From contig JAOZOT010000019.1 of NCBI GenBank assembly GCA_029933115.1, forward strand, positions 1-21,751: 21,751 bases of DNA, read 5' to 3'. The notes under the pieces were generated by a model. The model searched no databases. It was not told the origin of the DNA and worked only from the letters and a program-made list of their open reading frames with translations. The stretch is from Anaerolineae bacterium. GTDB taxonomy: Bacteria > Chloroflexota > Anaerolineae > E26-bin7. The translations under genes and the position numbers were made by a program. Within the stretch, counting starts at the first letter, position 1. Each line of letters begins with the position of its first letter. Below are positions 1 to 6,915 of this stretch, piece after piece.

Positions 1-12
1 CTTAGCTGCTCG

Positions 13-120
13 GCCCGACGATTTATCATCGGGCAGCAGGACAAATCGAACGCTCTCAAGCCGGGAGAGTAGGGTTGAGGGGATACCCCTCAACCTCCCC
101 GGGCTTCGCTACGCAAGCCC
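13..120. repeat. cluster of three hairpin-forming palindromes
   Basis: This gene-free edge holds three separate inverted repeats. Positions 13-22 pair with 25-34 (GCCCGACGAT / ATCATCGGGC, one mismatch), and CTGCT/AGCAG outside them can extend the stem. Positions 72-82 pair with 86-96 over an ATA loop (GGGTTGAGGGG, about 11 bp). Positions 101-106 pair with 115-120 (GGGCTT/AAGCCC). None is followed by a T-run on either strand, so they are not typical intrinsic terminators. They lie just downstream of the minus-strand gene ending at 134 and could be 3'-end stabilisers or repetitive palindromes. Confidence 0.5.
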
Positions 121-133
121 GATAGCCGAATGC

Positions 134-523
134 TCACCGCAGAGGGCGAGTGGTGACTATGGGTACAACCAATGTATAGAGAGGCAGAACAATAGCTCCA
201 AAAGCCGGCTGATACCAATCTTGCAGCGCAAAAGGCCCACCCAGAGCAAACAGCCAGACAGGAACCGAGAGCGTCGAGACACAGAGCTGGCTGAATCGTC
301 GGACCTTCATCACACGCAATAACCAAAGCGGTGTAAGCACCGTCAGCGCCCCAAAGACGATCCACAGCAGCTTCAGCAATATCTCCCGCTCCTGCGGCAC
401 ACTAGCGTTATAACTGGTCCGCAGCACTCCTTCGATGGCTACATAGGCCATCACAATCTCGGACGGGATGTGCTTCAGAACTCGTGCCATATAGTTATCG
501 CTTCCTTTGACTGAACGTGCCAT
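134..523 (-). CDS. hypothetical small membrane protein
   Basis: This 129-residue protein of unknown function has a soluble N-terminal part (about 1-48) followed by three hydrophobic stretches at about 50-72, 78-98 and 104-125. They are separated by short basic or polar loops, which suggests a three-helix inner-membrane protein. The first ATG is preferred because GGAGG lies 8 nt upstream; a second ATG at residue 12 (position 490) has a weaker AAAGGAAG. It starts 15 nt after the nadC stop on the same strand, so the two are probably co-transcribed. That does not show a role in NAD metabolism. I recognise no conserved motif. Confidence 0.7.
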   Translation of the reverse strand: MARSVKGSDNYMARVLKHIPSEIVMAYVAIEGVLRTSYNASVPQEREILLKLLWIVFGALTVLTPLWLLRVMKVRRFSQLCVSTLSVPVWLFALGGPFALQDWYQPAFGAIVLPLYTLVVPIVTTRPLR

Positions 524-538
524 GTTGTATTCCTCCCC

Positions 539-1378
539 TTAATTGGAATGTTCTACCTCCAGGCTGATGTCCAAGGCTTTCACCGAATGGGTCAGCGCGC
601 CTACCGAGATGTAATCCACCCCGGTGGCGGCGATAGCGGCCACGTTCTCCAGAGTCACATTGCCTGAAGCCTCCAGCGGGACCCGGCCGGCGGTCATTTC
701 CACCGCCTGGCGCATCTCGTCCAGATCCATGTTGTCCAGCATGATGCGGTCAACGTTCAAAGCCAGGGCCTCTTCCAACTCGGCCAAGCTTTTGACCTCC
801 ACCTCCACAGCCAGCCCCAGCCGGTTCCTGCGGCGGACTCGTTCCACAGCCCGGGTGATGCTGCCGGCGGCAGCGATGTGGTTGTCTTTGATGAGCACCA
901 TGTCGTAGAGGCCCAGGCGATGGTTCTGGCCACCACCCAGGCGCACGGCCCACTTGTCCAGAAGCCGCAGGCCAGGAGCGGTCTTGCGAGTGTCGAGAAT
1001 GACCGCCCTCGTGCCGGCTACCGCTTCCACATAGCGGCGAGTCAAGGTGGCGATGCCTGACATGCGTTGCAGGAAGTTGAGGGCGGTGCGTTCGGCGGTG
1101 AGGATGCCGACGGCGGAGCCTTCGACTGTGGCCACGATGTCGCCTTTGGAGATGAGGTCGCCGTCTTTCAGACGAGCCTGGAAAATGATGCGCTCATCCA
1201 CCTGCCGGAAGACCTGGCACGCCACATCCAGCCCGGCCAGCACCCCCTGGGCCTTGGCTAGGAAACAGCCACGCACCCGCATCTCCGGCGGCAGAATCCA
1301 CTGACTGGTCACATCGCCAGAACCGATGTCTTCGGCCAAGGCACGCTGCACAATAGCTTGAATCTGTTCATCAACCAT
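539..1378 (-). CDS. nadC: nicotinate-nucleotide pyrophosphorylase (carboxylating)
   Basis: Quinolinate phosphoribosyltransferase. It converts quinolinate and PRPP to nicotinate mononucleotide, CO2 and pyrophosphate in de novo NAD synthesis in the cytoplasm. The 279 residues match the usual family length. The N-terminal sandwich domain carries the typical EDIGSGDVTS stretch (16-25). The barrel carries the family signature LDTRKTAPGLR (128-138), GGGQNHR (148-154) and IKDNH (163-167), which supply PRPP- and quinolinate-binding basic residues. The longer ORF begins at 1408, but the ATG at 1378 has AGGAGG five nt upstream and starts the conserved protein, so I use it. No nadA or nadB is visible nearby. 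It is divergent from rmlB and is followed by a small membrane-protein gene. Confidence 0.96.
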   Translation of the reverse strand: MVDEQIQAIVQRALAEDIGSGDVTSQWILPPEMRVRGCFLAKAQGVLAGLDVACQVFRQVDERIIFQARLKDGDLISKGDIVATVEGSAVGILTAERTALNFLQRMSGIATLTRRYVEAVAGTRAVILDTRKTAPGLRLLDKWAVRLGGGQNHRLGLYDMVLIKDNHIAAAGSITRAVERVRRRNRLGLAVEVEVKSLAELEEALALNVDRIMLDNMDLDEMRQAVEMTAGRVPLEASGNVTLENVAAIAATGVDYISVGALTHSVKALDISLEVEHSN

Positions 1379-1396
1379 GCAGCCCTCCTGAGCAAA

Positions 1397-1425
1397 AAGA
1401 TAACACAAGGAGAGGAAAATGTCAA
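1397..1425 (-). promoter_or_regulatory. sigma70-type promoter of nadC
   Basis: On the minus strand TTGACA (1425-1420) is followed after 17 bp by TATCTT (1402-1397). The predicted start near 1389-1390 would leave a leader of only about 11-12 nt, beginning essentially at the Shine-Dalgarno AGGAGG. Identified by eye. Confidence 0.6.
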
Positions 1426-1430
1426 GGGTT

Positions 1431-1460
1431 TTCCCAAAATCGTGCTTTGTGTGGTATAAT
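1431..1460 (+). promoter_or_regulatory. extended -10 promoter of rmlB
   Basis: A perfect TATAAT (1455-1460) is preceded directly by TGG, making a TGn-type extended -10. The -35 (TTCCCA, 1431-1436, 18-bp spacing) is weak. It faces away from the nadC promoter and would give a leader of about 35 nt before the ATG at 1502. Confidence 0.6.
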
Positions 1461-1501
1461 TATGGCACTGTCTACACCCTTGGACCAGGAGGACTTATTC
1501 T

Positions 1502-2521
1502 ATGCAAAATATCCTCATCACCGGCGGAGCCGGCTTTATCGGCTCCAACTTTGTGCGCTACATCCTCAACAAATACCCGGATTACCGCGTCGTGGTCTAC
1601 GACAAGCTGACTTATGCCGGCAACCTGGACAATCTCAGAGATGTCGAAAAGCTCAGCGACCGCTACACCTTTGTTAAAGGTGACATTTGCGATGAGAAGC
1701 TGGTGGATCAGGTCATGCGTGAGCACCAGATTGACACCATCGTCAACTTTGCGGCCGAGACTCATGTGGATAGATCGCTGATGGGCGCAGGCAGTTTCAT
1801 CAAGACAGATGTCTATGGCACCTACGTTCTGCTGGAAGCGGCCAAAAAGTACGGCGTAGAGCGCTACCACCAGGTCTCCACGGACGAAGTCTATGGCGAA
1901 ATCCCACCGGGTTACTCCTCGGTGGAAACAGATCCGCTGCACACCCGCTCCCCCTACTCGGCCAGCAAAGCTGGCGGCGATCTGATGTGTATCGCCTATC
2001 ACACCAGTTTCGGCGTGCCGGTGACCATCACGCGGGGCTCCAACAGCATCGGGCCGTATCAGTACCCAGAAAAAGTCGTGCCGCTGTTCATCACCAACGC
2101 CATTGACGACATCCCCCTGCCTCTCTACGGTGACGGCTTGCAGATGAGGGACTATCAGTACGTTTTGGATCACTGCGAGGGCATTGACGTGGTGCTCCAC
2201 AAAGGCAAAGCAGGCGAAATCTACAACCTGGGCACCGGGGTGGAGACGCGCAACATTGACATGGCCCGGCTCATCCTGAGGCTGCTGGGCAAGCCCGAAA
2301 GCCTCATCAAACACGTCAGAGACCGCCCCGGTCACGACCGCCGCTATTCCCTCAACTGCGACAAAATCAAAGCCCTCGGCTGGCACAGCCGCCACACCTT
2401 TGAGCAAGCCCTGGAGAAGACGGTGCGGTGGTATGTGGACAACGAATGGTGGTGGCGCAAGATCAAGTCGGGGGAGTACTGGGAATACTACAAAAAGCAA
2501 TACGAAGGGCGAGAGCTATGA
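1502..2521 (+). CDS. rmlB: dTDP-glucose 4,6-dehydratase
   Basis: Extended short-chain dehydrogenase/reductase of 339 residues, the normal RmlB length. It converts dTDP-glucose to dTDP-4-keto-6-deoxyglucose, the second step toward dTDP-rhamnose and other deoxysugars. The NAD-binding motif GGAGFIG is at 8-14. The catalytic STDEVYG segment (126-132, with T127, D128 and E129) and the YxxxK pair (Y152, K156) are intact. The family stretches GPYQYPEKVVPLF, PLPLYGDG and RPGHDRRY are also present. The start is the ATG at 1502 with AGGAGG upstream. The stop overlaps the next gene by 4 nt (ATGA), indicating translational coupling. No rmlA, rmlC or rmlD is in view, so the final sugar cannot be named. 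Confidence 0.93.
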   Translation: MQNILITGGAGFIGSNFVRYILNKYPDYRVVVYDKLTYAGNLDNLRDVEKLSDRYTFVKGDICDEKLVDQVMREHQIDTIVNFAAETHVDRSLMGAGSFIKTDVYGTYVLLEAAKKYGVERYHQVSTDEVYGEIPPGYSSVETDPLHTRSPYSASKAGGDLMCIAYHTSFGVPVTITRGSNSIGPYQYPEKVVPLFITNAIDDIPLPLYGDGLQMRDYQYVLDHCEGIDVVLHKGKAGEIYNLGTGVETRNIDMARLILRLLGKPESLIKHVRDRPGHDRRYSLNCDKIKALGWHSRHTFEQALEKTVRWYVDNEWWWRKIKSGEYWEYYKKQYEGREL

Positions 2522-3453
2522 GATTCCTAATCACTGGCGGAGTCGGGTTCATCGGCTGCGCGCTGGCCAACCACTTGGTCAGGGAAGGACACCATGTGCG
2601 CGTCCTGGATGACCTGAGCGCCGGTTATGACCCGGACCGGTTAGATCCCAAGGTACTCTTCACCCGGGGCGACGTGAGAGATGTTCCCAAGCTGTGGACC
2701 CTGCTGCAAAAGGTGGATTGCGTCTACCACCTGGCAGCCCGAGTCTATGTGGAGCAATCCATCCTATATCCTCGCGAATACAACGATGTCAACGTCGGCG
2801 GCACTGTGGCCGTCATGGAAGCCATGCGAGACGCGGGCGTCAAGCGGGTGGTGCTGGCTTCTTCAGGGGCGGTCTACGGTGAACAGGCCATGCAACCGGT
2901 GAAAGAAACTCACCCCCCAAACCCCCAATCGCCCTACGCGGTGAGCAAGATCGCCGCCGAGCATTATGTCTTCACCATCGGCGCCTTGTGGGATATAGAG
3001 ACAGTGGCCCTGCGCATTTTCAATGCCTACGGGCCAGGCCAGCAGGTGCCCACCTCCCATCCACCGGTCATCCCTCAGTTCGTTAAACAGGCGCTGGGTG
3101 GAGGTTCGCTGGTCGTCTTTGGCGACGGCAGCCAAACCAGAGATTTTGTTTACATTGACGATGTGGTTGAGGCTATGGTGGCCGCCGCCACCGCCTCTGA
3201 CGTTGATCGAGCCATCATCAATGTGGGCAGTGGTCGAGAACTCAGCATCAACGAGCTGATTAAAAAGGTGGAACAGGCCACCGGGCGTAAGGTTCATCCC
3301 CTTTACAACTCGGCTCAAAGCGGGGGCGTCTCCCGCTTGGTGGCTGACATCAGCCTGGCCAGACGCAAATTGGGCTTCAAACCCAGAACCGACATTGACA
3401 AAGGCTTGAGACTCCTGCTGGAGAGGGATCCACAATTCGCCGCTAAAGCATAA
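2518..3453 (+). CDS. NAD-dependent nucleotide-sugar epimerase/dehydratase (UDP-glucose 4-epimerase-like)
   Basis: An extended SDR of 311 residues. It shows the Rossmann motif GGVGFIG (7-13), acidic D31-D32 at the end of the second strand (suggesting NAD rather than NADP), the catalytic S115/S116 and the YxxxK pair Y140/K144. C-terminal family motifs AYGPGQ and GDGSQTRDFVYIDDV are present. These fit the GalE/WbpP-like epimerase group, but the substrate cannot be fixed from sequence. The reading frame is open from 2428. The start at 2518 is chosen because it overlaps the rmlB stop as ATGA and places the dinucleotide-binding strand at residue 3. It ends 19 nt before the convergent FemAB-like gene. 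Confidence 0.88.
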   Translation: MRFLITGGVGFIGCALANHLVREGHHVRVLDDLSAGYDPDRLDPKVLFTRGDVRDVPKLWTLLQKVDCVYHLAARVYVEQSILYPREYNDVNVGGTVAVMEAMRDAGVKRVVLASSGAVYGEQAMQPVKETHPPNPQSPYAVSKIAAEHYVFTIGALWDIETVALRIFNAYGPGQQVPTSHPPVIPQFVKQALGGGSLVVFGDGSQTRDFVYIDDVVEAMVAAATASDVDRAIINVGSGRELSINELIKKVEQATGRKVHPLYNSAQSGGVSRLVADISLARRKLGFKPRTDIDKGLRLLLERDPQFAAKA

Positions 3454-3472
3454 GGCGCGGGCTCGGCCGCCA

Positions 3473-4531
3473 TCACCGCCAGGCTACAGCTTTGCTGTAA
3501 AACCAGGCCAGAGCGGGGTTGTAGATATAATCATAGGCTCCCACATAGCGGACCACCTGACCTCCGAAGCCCTGCTTGAAACGATAAACTCCCCACAACC
3601 CACCTCGGCGGTCGGTAACCGTCCTTGTGTATTTCTCGGGCTCTCTCCCTACCTCATCAGGAATACCCCATAGATCATAGGTCAGACAGCCCCGCTCCCT
3701 GGCCCAGCGGATGGCCTCCCACTGCAAGAGATGGTTGGGCATACGGTTGCGCTCTCTGTCCGACGAGGCACCATACATATACCAGGCCCGCTGCCCGAAG
3801 GCAAAAGCCATCAGCCCGGCGATGACCTCATCGCGATACGTGGCCAGGAAGAGCTTGGCCAGGCCCAGAGGGACAAAGAGCCGATAGGCTGTCTCATAAT
3901 ATTCCCGGCTGTGCACAGCAAAGCCATCCCGCCGGCCCGTCAACTCGACGAGGCGATAAAAGATGGGCATATCTTCAGCCGTGCCCTCCCGTACCAACAC
4001 CCCCTTACGTCCTGCCAAGCGCACATTGTAGCGCGTCTTGGATTTCATACGAGCCAGAATCTCCTCCAGGCCGGCCCGCAGGTCTATGTGGATAGTGCTG
4101 CGCGGTTGGATCGTCTGCCGGCTGGGGCGAAAGCCATAAGCCTGCAATTGTCCCGCCAGGTTCGGACTGTCGGGCTGCTCGGGTTCAATTTTGAGCAGAA
4201 TGGCCTTTCTCCGGCGAGCCAGACGGTGGATAGCTGACAACAGAGCCTTGGAAACCACCTGGTTGCCAAAGTCGAGCACGGGGCCCTTGGGTACGTAGGC
4301 AATGGAAAGATAAGGGAAGGAAGGCAGGAGGGAGCGGAAAAGGACCTGGGCGCCGGCCACAAGACGGCCTCCGTCCTCAACACCTATGCGCACAGCCTGC
4401 CACCCAAAAGCAGCCTTGAGCTGGCCCCACTGCCACGATTGCAGCAGGTGGCCCGTGGACGAAGCAGCCACGAAAGAGTTCCAGGTCTGGCTGTCGAGAG
4501 GGTCCTCATCGGTGAACAAACGGGTATACAC
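3473..4531 (-). CDS. FemAB-family peptidyltransferase (GNAT-fold, peptidoglycan bridge type)
   Basis: A 352-residue protein of the FemAB/FemX type. Characterised members transfer amino acids from aminoacyl-tRNA to lipid II peptide stems at the cytoplasmic membrane; related proteins modify other polymers, so the exact acceptor is unknown. Visible family features are the N-terminal HLLQSWQWGQLK stretch, AYVPKGPVLDF, the basic MKSKTRYNVRLAGRKGV segment, and a C-terminal GNAT-like half with YMYGASSDRERNRMPNHLLQWEAIRWARERG and YDLWGIPD. The frame is open from a TTG at 4567, but that TTG is the -35 box of a consensus promoter. The predicted transcript starts at about 4532-4531, exactly at an in-frame GTG. 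I therefore choose GTG 4531, which implies a leaderless mRNA. No ATG exists near the N-terminus. Confidence 0.82.
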   Translation of the reverse strand: MYTRLFTDEDPLDSQTWNSFVAASSTGHLLQSWQWGQLKAAFGWQAVRIGVEDGGRLVAGAQVLFRSLLPSFPYLSIAYVPKGPVLDFGNQVVSKALLSAIHRLARRRKAILLKIEPEQPDSPNLAGQLQAYGFRPSRQTIQPRSTIHIDLRAGLEEILARMKSKTRYNVRLAGRKGVLVREGTAEDMPIFYRLVELTGRRDGFAVHSREYYETAYRLFVPLGLAKLFLATYRDEVIAGLMAFAFGQRAWYMYGASSDRERNRMPNHLLQWEAIRWARERGCLTYDLWGIPDEVGREPEKYTRTVTDRRGGLWGVYRFKQGFGGQVVRYVGAYDYIYNPALAWFYSKAVAWR

Positions 4532-4538
4532 AACCTGA

Positions 4539-4567
4539 ATTATACCCTCATGAACCGGCGATGTCAA
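4539..4567 (-). promoter_or_regulatory. perfect-consensus promoter of the FemAB-like gene
   Basis: On the minus strand a perfect TTGACA (4567-4562) and a perfect TATAAT (4544-4539) are separated by exactly 17 bp. The predicted start point lies at the GTG codon at 4531. Confidence 0.8.
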
Positions 4568-4599
4568 TACGTGGGTTCGTAAGTAAGTACCATCCTGAC

Positions 4600-4628
4600 T
4601 TGAAATTTTGAGCGTTTTATGGTAGAGT
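4600..4628 (+). promoter_or_regulatory. promoter of the response regulator gene
   Basis: TTGAAA (4600-4605), a 17-bp spacer ending in TGG, then TAGAGT (4623-4628). The TGG in front of the -10 is the same extension seen at the other plus-strand promoters here. It is divergent from the FemAB-like promoter; the two -35 boxes are about 33 bp apart. Confidence 0.55.
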
Positions 4629-4682
4629 TAGATTGATCCGGCCGGTCAACAAGTACTGATATCCGGAGAAGGATACGGGGTG

Positions 4683-5051
4683 ATGGGTGAGAGAATACTT
4701 CTGGTGGACGATAGCCCGGACGTAACCCGAGTCTGCGCTCAGTTTCTGAGCGACGAAGGGTTTGAAGTGGACATAGCCCACCGGGGTCGCCAGGCGCTCA
4801 ATATGTTGAGGGAAAAGAGCGATTACGACATTCTCATCGTAGATTTCGCCCTGCCCGACATCAGTGGATTGGACCTGTTACACTCTCTGAAACAGGACAT
4901 ACCAACCATCCTCATCAGCGGCTATTTAAGTGAAAGCGAAATGGAAACCATTTCGCGCCTGGAGGGTCTCGCCTTCCTGAGGAAACCATTTCCCATTACC
5001 GCTTTGGCTGCGGCGGTGAAAAGAGTTCTGCGAGAGCACAAGTCCCGCTGA
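4683..5051 (+). CDS. single-domain response regulator (CheY-like receiver)
   Basis: The protein is 122 residues and consists only of a receiver domain. Numbering from the GTG at 4680 (one codon upstream), it has the acidic pair D10/D11, the phospho-acceptor D55 in ILIVD, the switch residue S80 in ILISG and K102 in RKPF, so all the receiver active-site positions are filled. There is no output domain, so it must act through a partner. The start may be GTG 4680 or ATG 4683; GGAGAAGGA lies upstream of both. No histidine kinase is in the window, making it an orphan. It is followed by a bidirectional terminator. Confidence 0.9.
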   Translation: MGERILLVDDSPDVTRVCAQFLSDEGFEVDIAHRGRQALNMLREKSDYDILIVDFALPDISGLDLLHSLKQDIPTILISGYLSESEMETISRLEGLAFLRKPFPITALAAAVKRVLREHKSR

Positions 5052-5110
5052 AGAAGCGTAACCCCTTGGCCTTGTGAGCGAGTCAAGATTCGAAGAAACA
5101 CCCCAAAAAG

Positions 5111-5141
5111 AAAGCCGCCCCTCTGACAGGGGGCGGCTTTT
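5111..5141. terminator. bidirectional intrinsic terminator between the response regulator and rex
   Basis: AAAGCCGCCCC pairs with GGGGCGGCTTT around a short loop. A T-run follows on the plus strand (TTTT, to 5141) and on the minus strand (complement of AAAAAG, 5105-5110). It therefore serves the convergent genes ending at 5051 and 5152. Confidence 0.85.
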
Positions 5142-5151
5142 CATCGCACCG

Positions 5152-5793
5152 CTACAAGTAGTAGGTCATCCTCTGCAAGTACACCACAGGATCTATATAT
5201 TGGACCTGGACTCCGGGAGGAACGTTTAAGGTGATAGGAGCATAGTTCAGGATAGCTCGAATCCCAGCCTCGACCAGGGTATCTGCTACCTGCTGAGCCG
5301 ACTCTGCCGGCACAGCAATGATAGCAATCTGGATACCCATGTCCTGGATGACTGTGGGTATTGACTCACTGTCCAGGATTCGGAACCGCCCCATTTTGGC
5401 GCCTATTTTGCGCGGATTGTGGTCGAACACAGCGACAACGTGGAAGCCGTTCCGGTCAAAGTTGCCATAGTGAGCAATAGCGTGGCCCAAATCGCCAGCC
5501 CCTACCAGAGCAACATCCCACTCCCTATCCACCTTCAATATCTTCCTGAGTTGCTCCCGTAGATACCTGATCTCATAGCCAGTGCCCTGCTTACCAAATT
5601 CGCCAAAATGAGAGAGGTCCTTGCGAATTTGGGCGGAACTGATGCCCAGCTTATCGGCCAACTCCTGAGAAGCTGTGATCTCTTTTCCCTCTTCAAGCAA
5701 AAAATTCAGAGCCCGCAGGTAGATGGGCAGGCGCCCGATAACAATGTCAGGAACATCTGCTGAACCCATTGTCTTACTCCTAACTTTAGTCAT
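5152..5793 (-). CDS. rex: redox-sensing transcriptional repressor Rex
   Basis: Rex binds operator DNA when NAD+ is high and releases it on binding NADH, so that fermentative or anaerobic respiration genes respond to redox state. The 213-residue protein has the winged-helix domain (about 15-85, with IGRLPIYLRAL and SSAQIRKDLSHFGEFGKQGTGY) and a Rossmann domain with GAGDLG (98-103) and D124 at the end of the next strand. The frame is open to 5847, but the predicted promoter puts the transcript start at about 5843, inside that extension. The ATG at 5793 has AAAGGTGA about 7 nt upstream, so I use it. The leader holds repeated TTTCACAA elements, suggesting autoregulation. No known Rex target (adhE, ldh, nuo) is visible. 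Confidence 0.95.
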   Translation of the reverse strand: MTKVRSKTMGSADVPDIVIGRLPIYLRALNFLLEEGKEITASQELADKLGISSAQIRKDLSHFGEFGKQGTGYEIRYLREQLRKILKVDREWDVALVGAGDLGHAIAHYGNFDRNGFHVVAVFDHNPRKIGAKMGRFRILDSESIPTVIQDMGIQIAIIAVPAESAQQVADTLVEAGIRAILNYAPITLNVPPGVQVQYIDPVVYLQRMTYYL

Positions 5794-5799
5794 ATTGTG

Positions 5800-5838
5800 T
5801 TCACCTTTTGTGAAAGATTTCTCTGTCATTTGTGAAAC
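5800..5838. promoter_or_regulatory. candidate Rex/autoregulatory half-sites in the rex leader
   Basis: Two copies of TTTGTGAAA start 21 bp apart, at about 5808 and 5829. The first is also part of the inverted pair TTCAC-N5-GTGAA (5800-5814). A further TTGTGA, on the minus strand, lies next to the -10. The established Rex operator is TTGTGAA-N4-TTCACAA. The half-site sequence matches, but no canonical 4-bp-spaced palindrome is present, so this is a suggestion only. Confidence 0.45.
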
Positions 5839-5849
5839 CCTACACATAT

Positions 5850-5878
5850 ATCATATCACAATTCTGAAATGTTGGCAA
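5850..5878 (-). promoter_or_regulatory. promoter of rex
   Basis: On the minus strand TTGCCA (5878-5873), a 17-bp spacer and TATGAT (5855-5850). The implied start near 5843 leaves a leader of about 50 nt containing the TTTCACAA repeats. Confidence 0.6.
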
Positions 5879-5881
5879 TTA

Positions 5882-5910
5882 TTGCTTTCTGACCCATCGT
5901 GTGGTACAAT
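5882..5910 (+). promoter_or_regulatory. extended -10 promoter of a predicted short transcript
   Basis: TTGCTT (5882-5887), a 17-bp spacer ending in TGTGG, then TACAAT (5905-5910). The TGTGGTAYRAT form is shared with the promoters at 1455, 7397 and 8503. Confidence 0.65.
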
Positions 5911-5916
5911 GTACTA

Positions 5917-6042
5917 TGGATAAAAGAACACTAACCACCACTGCCCCGTCGTGGCCGACAGCCAGAGCAGGAGGTAGGAGTATGAGAAATTAAGAGCCAA
6001 TCTTCCTCGACAGAACGTTGAGGAGGTTGGCTTTTGTTGTTT
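5917..6042 (+). ncRNA. predicted about 125-nt short transcript (small RNA or attenuated leader)
   Basis: The extents are inferred. The transcript would start about 7 nt after the -10 at 5905-5910 and end at the intrinsic terminator at 5995-6042. Inside it, AGGAGG (5969-5974) lies 7 nt before an ATG opening a minimal ORF, ATG AGA AAT TAA (5982-5993), whose stop abuts the terminator stem. This arrangement fits either a small RNA or a leader whose translation could affect termination upstream of the genes at 6281 onward. No known RNA family was recognised. Confidence 0.45.
5995..6042 (+). terminator. intrinsic terminator of the short transcript
   Basis: AGCCAATCTTCCTC (5995-6008) pairs with GAGGAGGTTGGCT (6020-6032) as a 13-bp stem with one bulged base, followed by TTTTGTTGTTT. 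Confidence 0.8.
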
Positions 6043-6156
6043 CGGCCTATTCGCTTCATTTCCATCCCGTCAGACGGGAACTGCTATCCTCAGGCAGATC
6101 TGCATTTAATCGTGGCGGGGCAAGTTGCCCAAGGGTACAAAACCGCGAGTTCTGAA

Positions 6157-6191
6157 GGGGTAGGCCGAAGGCAGTGCCTTTGGCCTACCCC
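6157..6191. repeat. 16-bp perfect-type hairpin
   Basis: GGGGTAGGCCGAAGGC (6157-6172) pairs with 6176-6191 across an AGT loop; the only deviation is one G-T pair. No T-run follows, so it is not a standard terminator. It may be a repetitive palindrome or an mRNA structure upstream of the gene at 6281. Confidence 0.6.
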
Positions 6192-6280
6192 AGCCCGGCT
6201 CATTTGGCCCCGATTACGACCCGCTCCGAGCTATTGCGATCTACTGAAGACTTGTCTATCCCCAGAGAGGTGACGAAAAC

Positions 6281-6877
6281 ATGGAACCAGTAAGTGCACT
6301 GATAACTGTACTTGGGCCAATACTTGTACATGCGGGTAAGCGTCTGTTCGACCGTTGGATCGACGGACCCAGGGGCCAGCAGGGCCTGATCTTCGATCCG
6401 CAGAGCGGGGTGCGTGAGATCCCAAGCGTATCTGGCACTCTATCGGTTGCTAATGCAACAGCACCTTACCCAACTGCTTTGCCCGATGCGCCACCGGTTA
6501 CAATCGGCGGGGATTTCTTTCTCGAAGAGTCTCTCGATTGGCTGCGCGGGGACGAGATTGTCCTCCTACTGATCTTTGAGGTGAACTACCAATCACACGG
6601 ACAGGTCTATCTTTTTGAGTTCGACCTGGGTGGATATGCCCTCGAGCTCTGGCCTGGCGATTACTTCTTCTACACTCTCGTGCTTGACCCAGAAGCCCCC
6701 AACCTGCTCGACGCTGAGATTATTGCCTTGGGATACCCTGACTTCGGCGAGGTGGCGGATCCCAATCCCATCTCAATCAGTGGCTACGGCGCCTTTGCTA
6801 TGGACATGCTTGTCTTTGACCGGTTGGAGTTCCCCGAGGCACCGTGCTTCCTGAGCGAAGTAATCGCCGGTACTTGA
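6281..6877 (+). CDS. hypothetical acidic protein, unknown function
   Basis: A 198-residue protein that I do not recognise. The start is the ATG at 6281, with AGAGGTGA about 8 nt upstream. The N-terminus (1-26) is a mildly hydrophobic helix ending in a KRLFDRW basic/aromatic segment. After a Pro/Gly-rich linker (about 28-78), the C-terminal half alternates acidic and hydrophobic or aromatic residues (for example LLLIFEVNYQSHGQVYLFEFDLGGY), which suggests a beta-rich domain. No catalytic motif, signal peptide or metal site is evident. It is 38 nt upstream of another small acidic gene, and the two probably form a two-gene unit next to a toxin-antitoxin module. It could be an accessory or conflict-related gene, but this rests on location only. 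Confidence 0.6.
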   Translation: MEPVSALITVLGPILVHAGKRLFDRWIDGPRGQQGLIFDPQSGVREIPSVSGTLSVANATAPYPTALPDAPPVTIGGDFFLEESLDWLRGDEIVLLLIFEVNYQSHGQVYLFEFDLGGYALELWPGDYFFYTLVLDPEAPNLLDAEIIALGYPDFGEVADPNPISISGYGAFAMDMLVFDRLEFPEAPCFLSEVIAGT

Positions 6878-6915
6878 GAAGTGCAACTGTCCGACCGCTG
6901 GAGGATGAAGCAACC

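Larger units (their letters stand above)
5848..6280. other. 433-bp gene-free region between rex and the next gene
   Basis: This region holds the rex promoter, a plus-strand promoter (5882-5910), a predicted short transcript ending at an intrinsic terminator (5995-6042), and a large hairpin (6157-6191). No convincing ORF longer than a few codons has a ribosome-binding site, except the 3-codon one at 5982. No separate promoter for the gene at 6281 was recognised by eye. Confidence 0.7.

Noticed and set aside
1472..2500. 342-residue minus-strand ORF
   Set aside because: It is a shadow of rmlB on the opposite strand, caused by high G+C at third positions. No ribosome-binding site or family motif.
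6844..6915. longer start for the 121-residue unknown protein
   Set aside because: It would overlap the previous gene by 34 nt without a good ribosome-binding site; GTG 6916 has GGAGG upstream.
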